Below are positions 7,581-13,493 of a stretch of DNA of 42,458 nt, piece after piece. A program made the translations under genes and the position numbers. The stretch is from positions 1 through 42,458 of the forward strand of contig NZ_JANJTL010000045.1 of the NCBI RefSeq assembly GCF_024711105.1, in the 5' to 3' direction. The stretch is from Brevundimonas sp. GTDB lineage: Bacteria > Pseudomonadota > Alphaproteobacteria > Caulobacterales > Caulobacteraceae. The notes under the pieces were generated by a model. It saw only the letters and a list, made by a program, of their open reading frames with translations, did no database searches and was not told where the DNA came from. How positions within the stretch are numbered: the first letter of the stretch is position 1; each line of letters begins with the position of its first letter.

Positions 7581-8294
7581 ATGACCGACGCTATCGCCGA
7601 GGCGCTCGAAAAGCGCATTCGTCCGACCGAGACCAAGCGGCTGGACGCCTTCGTGGACGCAGCCTTCGCCTTCGCGGTCTCGCTCTTGATCATCGCCGGC
7701 GGTGAGCCGCCGCGCAGCTTCGAGGAGCTGATGACGGCGCTGGGGCGTATCCCCGCCTTCGCCATGGGCTTCGCCCTGATCGTCATGTTCTGGCTCGGGC
7801 ACCGCCAGTTCGGCCGCCTTGCGCCCCGGCGCGACGGCGTGTCGGTCGTGCTGAGCCTCGCCATCGTCTTCATGGCGCTGATCTACGTCTTTCCCTTGCG
7901 CATGCTGACCGACGCGGCGGCGCATTTCCTCTCGGGCGGCATCCTGCCGGGCGGCGTGACCATCGACAGTTACGCGGACCTCGCGGGCGTTTACACCGTC
8001 TATGGCGTCGGCTTCGCCGTCCTGGGCGTCCTCTATTGCCTGCTCTACCGGCACGCCGCCCGGCGAAGCGACCAACTCGGCGTGGCCGCAGAGGACCTTG
8101 ACGATGTCCGGTCCTGGGCCGGCGTGTGGGCGATCATCGCGCTCTCGGGCGTCGTCTCCGCTTTGGTCGCCCAGGTGTTCCCGCTCCACCTTTTCCCGGG
8201 CCTGCCGGGATTCTGTTACTGGCTCATCCCGGTCGGGATCTTCGTGCTGAACCGCCGGAAGGCCAGACCGGCGGGCACATCCTCCGAGGCCTGA
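7581..8294 (+). CDS. TMEM175 (DUF1211) family membrane protein
   Basis: A 237-residue, multi-helix protein. The first helix carries RLDAFVDAAFAFAVSLLI, the TMEM175/DUF1211 signature of Arg followed by F-x-D and FA. The family's best-known members are potassium-selective channels. Further hydrophobic segments lie near residues 55-75, 88-107, 128-155 and 175-215. The loop after helix 2 (FWLGHRQFGRLAPRR) matches the family's conserved W-x-x-H-R region. The start at 7581 is set by GGGAGGGG 5-10 nt upstream; a TTG at 7566 lies inside that ribosome-binding site. Channel function is inferred from the family only. Confidence 0.75.
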   Translation: MTDAIAEALEKRIRPTETKRLDAFVDAAFAFAVSLLIIAGGEPPRSFEELMTALGRIPAFAMGFALIVMFWLGHRQFGRLAPRRDGVSVVLSLAIVFMALIYVFPLRMLTDAAAHFLSGGILPGGVTIDSYADLAGVYTVYGVGFAVLGVLYCLLYRHAARRSDQLGVAAEDLDDVRSWAGVWAIIALSGVVSALVAQVFPLHLFPGLPGFCYWLIPVGIFVLNRRKARPAGTSSEA

Positions 8295-8346
8295 GGCGCA
8301 TCCGCACGACTCGCCTGCGGGGCGCATGTGGTCTATCGGTCGAAAG

Positions 8347-8362
8347 CGGCCCGGCCCTTGCT
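8347..8362 (+). promoter_or_regulatory. sigma-54 type promoter upstream of the PAS kinase-like gene
   Basis: CGGCCCG (8347-8353), four bases, then TTGCT (8358-8362). The invariant GG and GC are separated by exactly 10 nt, as in -24/-12 promoters. The predicted start is near 8373, 33 nt before the ATG at 8406. A nearly identical element lies at 38968-38983. Activator sites would be about 100 nt upstream, inside the TMEM175 gene; I could not identify one. Confidence 0.6.
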
Positions 8363-8405
8363 TGCCTGAGGTTCCTTCGAGGGCTGCCGCAAGGGTGCGT
8401 GCGTA

Positions 8406-10250
8406 ATGATCATGGAAGGCGACATCGACTGGGTTCCCTTGCTGGGCCTGGCTTCGGCGGTCTTTGGCGCGCTCGCCCTCTTCTTCATCTTCGCCGCCGG
8501 TCGGGCGGGCCTAGCGTATCGAAATGCGACAGGGGACCGTGACCGGGCCCTGGCCGAGGCCGAGGCGCACCGCACGCGGCTTTTCGAGGTGCTGGCCGCC
8601 ATTCCCGTGGCGCTCGTCGAGACGGACCTGCAGGGCAAGTTCGTCTTCGCCAACCGCGCCGCGCATCAGCTTCTGGGCCGCCGCGATCAGGAGCTTCTGG
8701 GCCTGAGGTTCCACTCGGCCACCTGGGGCATCACCTATCCCGACGGCCGCGTCATCCCGCCCGAGCTCCTGCCCAATGCGCGGGCGCTGCGGGGCCAGAC
8801 GGTCAAGGGCTTCCAGCACGTCATCGCCCACCCCGGGACCAAGCGGAAACTGCTCGTCTCGGTGACCGCAATGCCCATCCTGAACGGCATCGGGGAGGTC
8901 ACCGGCTCCATGGCCGCGGTCGTCGAGATCGACAGCCTAAACCCGGCCGCCTCGCCCGAGGCCGAGCTGACGCGCCGCGTGTTCGACGCCGCGCCGTCCG
9001 TGCTGCTGGTCGTCGGCGGCGAAGGTCAGGTGCGCGAGGCCAACCGCCTGGCCTCCGATCTGTTTGGCGTGGAACCCGACGCCCTGCGTGGCCGTCCGTT
9101 CGCGGAACTGGTGGCTCCGGAGCACCGCTGGGAAGCCGCGCGTGCGTTCGCCCTCGAAGTCATCCGGACCGGCGAGGCGCCGGCGGCCACGCTCGAGGAG
9201 GCGATCACTGCGGGCGATGGCCAACGGCGCTTCGTGCGCTGGACCGCGCTTCCCCTGCCCTTCGCAGGTGATCTCGACGCCGTCCTGATGGTCGGCGAGG
9301 ACGTCACCGAACAGCCGCTCGAGACGGACGAGGACGCGGTGCGCAGCGCCGCCGAGCTGACCCAGGTGACCGAGCGGCTCATGCTGGCCGAACAGGCGCG
9401 GGAACGGGCCGAGCGCGTCGCCGCCGAGGCCGAGGCGGCGCTGAGCGCGGCCCTCGCCGCGTCCGAGGATCGTCGGGCTCGCGCCGAGGGCGACGCCACG
9501 AGCGCCCGCCGACTGGAGGACGTCGGCCGCCTGACCGGCGGTGTGGCGCAGGACTTCAATGCGCTGCTGACCGTGATGCTCGGCGCGCTCGACATGATCG
9601 GACGCAACGCCGAGAGCCCCGAACGCGTGCGGCGGGTGGCCGAGGCCGCGCTGGCCGCCGGCCGCCGCGGCGAACGCCTGACGCGTCAGCTTTCCGCCTT
9701 CTCGCGCGGCGAGGATGTGGAGCTTCGGGCGCTGGACCTTGCCGTCGTGGTGCGGGGCCTGCCCTCCCCGATTCAGGCGGGGGCCGTGGACATCAAGACG
9801 GCCGAGGCGCCCCTGTGGGCCCGTTTCGATCCCGTCCGGCTGCAGGCGGCGGTGACCGCGCTTCTGGAAAACGGCCGTCAGGCTCAGGGCGCCTCGGGGG
9901 CGCTGCGCCTGCGCGTCGAGCCGGTCCGGCTGGACACCGGTGACGGCGAATTGCCCGCCGGCGACTACATCCGCCTGACTGTCGAGGACGAAGGCCCCGG
10001 AATGGCTCCCGACGTCCTGGCGCGCGCGCAGGAACCCTTCTTCTCGACGCGCGAGGGCGCGCAAGGCCTGGGCCTCGCCCAGGCGCGGGGCTTCGCGCGA
10101 TCGGTCGGTGGCGGCCTGCGCCTGCAGTCCGAGCCCGGCCGCGGAACGGTCGCCGCCCTATGGCTGCCCCGCGCGGACGCGCCGGCGAGCCCTGGCGACA
10201 ATGGCGAGGACGGCGCCAATTCTCCTGACGTCCACGCCAGACCGATGTAA
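8406..10250 (+). CDS. PAS-PAS histidine-kinase homologue lacking the phosphoacceptor His (Q382)
   Basis: A 614-residue protein with one N-terminal membrane helix (about 11-32), PAS 1 (about 57-175), PAS 2 (about 187-303), and an Ala/Glu/Arg-rich coiled coil (about 310-365). A kinase core follows. Its dimerisation motif reads GRLTGGVAQDFNALLTV where relatives have GGVAHDFNNLL, so the phosphoacceptor His is Gln382 (CAG at 9549-9551). The ATPase domain still has an N-box Asn (N489), G1 DEGPGM (528-533), F-box EPFFSTRE and G2 GLGLAQARG (554-562). It may bind ATP but cannot autophosphorylate at the usual site. It may act as a pseudokinase or regulatory partner. ATG 8412 is an alternative start. 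It lies behind a sigma-54-type promoter. Confidence 0.88.
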   Translation: MIMEGDIDWVPLLGLASAVFGALALFFIFAAGRAGLAYRNATGDRDRALAEAEAHRTRLFEVLAAIPVALVETDLQGKFVFANRAAHQLLGRRDQELLGLRFHSATWGITYPDGRVIPPELLPNARALRGQTVKGFQHVIAHPGTKRKLLVSVTAMPILNGIGEVTGSMAAVVEIDSLNPAASPEAELTRRVFDAAPSVLLVVGGEGQVREANRLASDLFGVEPDALRGRPFAELVAPEHRWEAARAFALEVIRTGEAPAATLEEAITAGDGQRRFVRWTALPLPFAGDLDAVLMVGEDVTEQPLETDEDAVRSAAELTQVTERLMLAEQARERAERVAAEAEAALSAALAASEDRRARAEGDATSARRLEDVGRLTGGVAQDFNALLTVMLGALDMIGRNAESPERVRRVAEAALAAGRRGERLTRQLSAFSRGEDVELRALDLAVVVRGLPSPIQAGAVDIKTAEAPLWARFDPVRLQAAVTALLENGRQAQGASGALRLRVEPVRLDTGDGELPAGDYIRLTVEDEGPGMAPDVLARAQEPFFSTREGAQGLGLAQARGFARSVGGGLRLQSEPGRGTVAALWLPRADAPASPGDNGEDGANSPDVHARPM

Positions 10251-10263
10251 TCTGGACGTCAGG
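10224..10263. repeat. 11-bp perfect inverted repeat at the 3' end of the kinase homologue
   Basis: CCTGACGTCCA (10224-10234) and TGGACGTCAGG (10253-10263) are perfect inverted repeats with an 18-nt loop. They overlap the stop codon region of the upstream gene and end 26 nt before the next start codon. There is no T-run after it. It may be a stem that protects or separates the two messages, or a binding site for a dimeric protein. Confidence 0.6.
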
Positions 10264-10289
10264 GGGCTGGTTCGGATCGGGAGGGATCC

Positions 10290-10757
10290 TTGAAACTGCT
10301 CAGATTCATCGCGGCCTTGGCCGTGATCGCCTATGCTGGCTGGCTGGCCTGGCCGCTGATTTCCCCATTCTTCGAAGGCGGCGGCGCGGGCGCGGCGATC
10401 GAGATGTCGCGCGCGGAAGCGTCGATCGAGGCGGCCGGCAACATGCCGCGCACCCTGATCTGGGGCGCGGCCATCCTGCTCTATGTCCTGTCGGCGTTCC
10501 TGCTCGGAGGCGGAAATCCCCGGGCCTTCATCGCCTATCTGCTGGGCTTCATGGCGGATGCCGCGCTGCGGCTGGCGATGTCCGGTGACGGGGGCGCGGC
10601 CGACGTGGCGGCCCGTTCCGCCGAGGCGGCCCCGGCGGGCCTGGACCCGACCTGGTTCGTGCTCGGCGCCCTGTTGATCGGAGCCGTCGTGGTCTTCTGG
10701 CTGTCGCGGCGCAGGCGCCGGGCCAGGGCCGCGCCGCTCGCGCTTCAGGAAGGCTAG
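10290..10757 (+). CDS. small membrane protein of unknown function
   Basis: A 155-residue protein that I do not recognise. It has hydrophobic helices near residues 5-30 (rich in Trp and Pro: GWLAWPLISPF), 55-75, 78-97 and 120-140. It ends with a strongly basic tail (SRRRRRARAA) that should face the cytosol. The start is TTG at 10290, supported by GGGAGGGA 5-12 nt upstream; no in-frame ATG is available near the N-terminus. It follows the kinase homologue by 39 nt and could be cotranscribed with it across the inverted repeat. Its stop shares CTAG with the convergent ahpD. Confidence 0.6.
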   Translation: MKLLRFIAALAVIAYAGWLAWPLISPFFEGGGAGAAIEMSRAEASIEAAGNMPRTLIWGAAILLYVLSAFLLGGGNPRAFIAYLLGFMADAALRLAMSGDGGAADVAARSAEAAPAGLDPTWFVLGALLIGAVVVFWLSRRRRRARAAPLALQEG

Positions 10758-11287
10758 GCGGCCCGGGCGGCTTCCGCGGCCAGGACCCGCGAGACCGCGT
10801 TCACCACCGCGCCGATGCGCAGGGCGGCCTGGACCTGGGTGTTGGTCGCCCCGTGGTCGCGCAGCGTCTTCTCGTGTGCGTCGACGCAGGCGCCGCAGCC
10901 GTTGATGGCCGAAACCGCCGTGCACCACAGCTCGAAGTCGACCTTCGGAGCTCCGGGGTTGCCCAGCACATTCATGCGCAGCCGGGCCGGCAGGGTGGCG
11001 TACTCGCGGTTCGCCATCAGGTGCAGCGCCCGATAGTAGACGTTGTTCATTCCCATGATGGCCGCGGCCGAACGGGCGGCGTCGCGCACCGCGGGCTCCA
11101 GCCGGGCCTCGGCCTCAGCCTCGAAGGCGCGGACCACGGCCGGCGTTCCCACCGCGTGGGCGCAGGCCAGGAAGGTCCCCCACTTCTGCTGGTCGTTCAG
11201 CGTCGTCTCGGCGGAGAGCGACGACAGGTTCAGCGACAGATCCTTGGCGTAGGCGGGAATCGTCTCCCGCAGGGCGTCCAGCGACAT
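10754..11287 (-). CDS. ahpD: alkyl hydroperoxide reductase AhpD
   Basis: A 177-residue all-helical protein of the AhpD/carboxymuconolactone decarboxylase fold. The redox motif is NGCGACVDAHEKTLRDHG (about 128-145), with the CxxC pair and the His of the E-x11-CxxCxxxH proton relay. It reduces oxidised AhpC at the expense of cellular dithiols, replacing AhpF in organisms of this type. The gene follows ahpC on the same strand by 90 nt, with a GC-rich hairpin between. ATG 11287 is preceded by CCGGAG. It ends in a CTAG shared with the convergent gene at 10290-10757. Confidence 0.92.
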   Translation of the reverse strand: MSLDALRETIPAYAKDLSLNLSSLSAETTLNDQQKWGTFLACAHAVGTPAVVRAFEAEAEARLEPAVRDAARSAAAIMGMNNVYYRALHLMANREYATLPARLRMNVLGNPGAPKVDFELWCTAVSAINGCGACVDAHEKTLRDHGATNTQVQAALRIGAVVNAVSRVLAAEAARAA

Positions 11288-11321
11288 GGGGACTCCGGAT
11301 AATTCTCGATCTCTGAGGGGA

Positions 11322-11362
11322 ACGGGGCCCGCCCGGGGAGGGAGGGGGAGGACGGGCCCCGT
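11322..11362 (-). repeat. GC-rich hairpin between ahpC and ahpD
   Basis: ACGGGGCCCG (11322-11331) and CGGGCCCCGT (11353-11362) are a perfect 10-bp inverted repeat with a 21-nt purine-rich loop. It lies 15 nt after the ahpC stop and has no T-run. It may stabilise the ahpC message or reduce read-through, so that more AhpC than AhpD is made. Confidence 0.6.
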
Positions 11363-11377
11363 CTGGCCGGCGGCGGC

Positions 11378-11932
11378 TTAGGCCGCCAGCGTCTCGCCGC
11401 CCACCGGGCGGTTGCACGGACACAGTTCGTCGGTCTGCAAGGCGTCGACGACACGCAGGGTGTCGGCCGGCGCACGGCCCACGTTCAGGTTGGTCACGTA
11501 GACGTGCTGGATGACATTGTGCGGGTCGACCACGAAGGTGGCCCGCAGGGCCACGCCTTCTTCCTCGTCGAGAACGCCGAGCGCGCGGGCCAGCTTGCCG
11601 CCGTTGTCGGCGAACTGCCAGATCGGCAGCTTGTTCAGGTCGGCGTGGTCACGCCGCCAGGCCAGCTTGGTGAACTCATTGTCGGTCGAGCCGCCGAGCA
11701 CCACGGTGTCGCGGTCTTCGAAGTCCTTACCGAGGCGAGCGAACTCCGCGATCTCGGTCGGGCACACGAAGGTGAAGTCCTTCGGGTAGAAGAAGATGAC
11801 CTTCCACTTGCCCGGGAAGCTGTCCTGGGTGACGGCTTCGAAGGCCGACTGGCCGTTCTCTTCGTGGCTGTTGAAGCCGGGCTTCACGCCCACGATCTTG
11901 AAGTCAGGAAGTTTCTGGCCGACGCCGAGCAT
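11378..11932 (-). CDS. ahpC: peroxiredoxin AhpC
   Basis: A 184-residue typical 2-Cys peroxiredoxin. The peroxidatic Cys is in FYPKDFTFVCPTEIAEF (about residue 48), and a C-terminal DELCPCNRPVGGETL carries the resolving Cys. It reduces hydrogen peroxide, organic peroxides and peroxynitrite; AhpD next door probably recycles it. The reading frame is open for 65 further codons upstream, but MLGVGQKLPDF at 11932 is the family start. The gene diverges from oxyR, and the 137-bp gap between them should hold the OxyR operator. Confidence 0.95.
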   Translation of the reverse strand: MLGVGQKLPDFKIVGVKPGFNSHEENGQSAFEAVTQDSFPGKWKVIFFYPKDFTFVCPTEIAEFARLGKDFEDRDTVVLGGSTDNEFTKLAWRRDHADLNKLPIWQFADNGGKLARALGVLDEEEGVALRATFVVDPHNVIQHVYVTNLNVGRAPADTLRVVDALQTDELCPCNRPVGGETLAA

Positions 11933-12069
11933 GGGTCTCTCACAAAAGCGGATATAGGGAGGGGCCGAATCGCGCCCCGCGCGACCGGCGAGCGCTATCT
12001 GGGGATCCGGATCCCCTATGGCAAATCGATTGTTATTGGCGGCTCGATAAGATGAGCTTATAGGCAGCC
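11933..12069. promoter_or_regulatory. ahpC-oxyR divergent regulatory region
   Basis: The 137-bp gap between divergent ahpC and oxyR holds two dyad elements. GGGGATCCGGATCCCC (12001-12016) is a perfect 16-bp palindrome. ATAAG (12047-12051) and CTTAT (12057-12061) form an inverted repeat with a 5-nt spacer, ending 8 nt before the oxyR start. LysR-type regulators bind such dyads. The element next to the oxyR start is well placed for autorepression. I cannot fit the full four-block OxyR consensus with confidence. Confidence 0.55.
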
Positions 12070-12960
12070 GTGCTCCCGACCCTGCGCCAGCTTCGCTACC
12101 TGACTCTCTTGGCCGAGCACCGGTCATTCCGGGCGGCCGCCCAAGCCGCGCATGTCAGCCAGCCGGCCCTTTCGGCCGGCATCGCCGAACTCGAGAAGAT
12201 CCTTGGGGCTCCGGTCGTGGACCGGGCGCGCAGCGGACTGGTCCTGACCGCCGTGGGCCAGGCCGCGGTCGAGCGGGCCGGCGACATCCTGGCCCGCACC
12301 GAGGATCTGGTCGACGCCGCCCAGGCGGCGGGACGGCCGCTGACCGGCCGGTTCCGGCTGGGCGTGATCCCCACCATCGCGCCCTTCATGCTGCCGGTGG
12401 CTCTGCCGCGACTGAAGGCGGCCTATCCGCAGCTGAGGCTGTATCTGCGCGAGGACCTCACGCCACGCCTGGTCCAGGGCCTGAAGACCGGCGGGCTGGA
12501 GGCTGCCCTGATCGCCCTGCCCTATGACATGGCCGGGCTGGAGTGGGCCCATATCGCCGACGACGAGCTCCTGGCCGCCACGCCCGCCGACCACCCCCTG
12601 GCCGCGCAGAGCAAGGTGACGCCCGAGGCCCTGGACGGCGAGGCCATGATCCTTTTGGAGGACGGCCACTGCCTGCGCGAGCACGCCCTGGCCGCCTGCG
12701 GCCTGCCCGATCCCGGTCCGGGCGACGATGAAGGCTTCGCCGCCTCCTCGCTTCCGACCTTGGTGGAGATGGTCGGCTCGGGCCTCGGCGTCTCCTTCCT
12801 GCCGGCAATGGCGGTCCGCTCGGGCCTGACCCGCAACAGCCAGGTGGCGGTCCGGCCGCTGGCCGCCGACCATCCCAGCCGCGAGATCGTCATCGCCTGG
12901 CGGAAGGGCTCAAGCCGCGGCGCCGAGGCGCGCCTGCTGGCGGAGGCCTTCCGGCCCTAG
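12070..12960 (+). CDS. oxyR: LysR-type hydrogen peroxide sensor OxyR
   Basis: A 296-residue LysR-type regulator. The N-terminal helix-turn-helix is typical (FRAAAQAAHVSQPALSAGI). The C-terminal sensor domain has LLEDGHCLREHALAACG (about residues 196-212). The first Cys corresponds to the peroxidatic Cys199 and the second to Cys208 of E. coli OxyR, so both redox residues are kept. The start is GTG at 12070; a TATAGG-like -10 just upstream could make the message nearly leaderless. It diverges from ahpC, its likely target. Its stop lies in a CTAG shared with the convergent gene. Confidence 0.93.
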   Translation: MLPTLRQLRYLTLLAEHRSFRAAAQAAHVSQPALSAGIAELEKILGAPVVDRARSGLVLTAVGQAAVERAGDILARTEDLVDAAQAAGRPLTGRFRLGVIPTIAPFMLPVALPRLKAAYPQLRLYLREDLTPRLVQGLKTGGLEAALIALPYDMAGLEWAHIADDELLAATPADHPLAAQSKVTPEALDGEAMILLEDGHCLREHALAACGLPDPGPGDDEGFAASSLPTLVEMVGSGLGVSFLPAMAVRSGLTRNSQVAVRPLAADHPSREIVIAWRKGSSRGAEARLLAEAFRP

Positions 12961-13388
12961 GACTCCGCGCGCGCCTTGATGGCCTCGTTCACCGCCTCAT
13001 AGGCGGCGCGCAGCTTGCGCCGCCGGGCCGCGGCCCAGTCCTCGCCGCGCCAGCCCTCAAAAATCTCGCCGTTGGCGAGCACGCAGCCGGCCCCCTCGCC
13101 GAGCGGCTCCAGCTCGAAATAGCGGCGAGAGCGCGCCATGAAGCCACGCTTGTCGTCCCAGATGAGCTGGGTCTCAGGCGTCCAGTCTGGCACGCGGACC
13201 TGGGCGCGGCGGTCCGGCTCGCCGTCAAGCCGTTCGACCAGGTCCAGCGTCCCGCCGATGGCGATGCGGCCGGACGCCTCCGGATGCAGGGGATTCCACT
13301 CTCCCCAACGCTCCAGGTCCGCGATGATCTCCCAGACCCGCTCCGTGGTGGCGGCGACGCCGATGCGATGTTCGATACGAATGGCCAT
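12957..13388 (-). CDS. SRPBCC (START-like) domain protein
   Basis: A 143-residue single-domain protein of the polyketide cyclase/SRPBCC fold. IEHRIGVAATTERVWEIIAD is the usual first strand and helix, WGEWNPLHPE is the conserved Trp-containing loop, and a long amphipathic C-terminal helix closes the ligand pocket. Such proteins bind hydrophobic ligands; the ligand and role are unknown. The gene is monocistronic, divergent from alaS and convergent with oxyR through a shared CTAG. Confidence 0.8.
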   Translation of the reverse strand: MAIRIEHRIGVAATTERVWEIIADLERWGEWNPLHPEASGRIAIGGTLDLVERLDGEPDRRAQVRVPDWTPETQLIWDDKRGFMARSRRYFELEPLGEGAGCVLANGEIFEGWRGEDWAAARRRKLRAAYEAVNEAIKARAES

Positions 13389-13437
13389 GGCCGCTATCTG
13401 CCATGGAGAAACGCGGTGTGCGAGCGCGCCCGTCAGC

Positions 13438-13467
13438 TTGGCTTCGCAGGCGCGAAAGCCCTATATG
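13438..13467 (+). promoter_or_regulatory. candidate alaS promoter
   Basis: TTGGCT (13438-13443) and TATATG (13462-13467) are separated by 18 nt, with the -10 ending 26 nt before the alaS ATG. Moderate match, inferred only. Confidence 0.4.
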
Positions 13468-13493
13468 GCGGGCTCCCCATCAGACAGTCGGCC

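Noticed and set aside
6747..7600. Integrated element at tRNA-Gly
   Set aside because: No integrase, no direct repeat of the tRNA 3' end and only one atypical gene. Transfer of the single gene is possible, but an element is not supported.
13284..13493. 70-codon upstream extension of alaS
   Set aside because: It lies opposite the SRPBCC gene and upstream of the likely alaS promoter. MTSLKDIR at 13494 is the conserved AlaS start.
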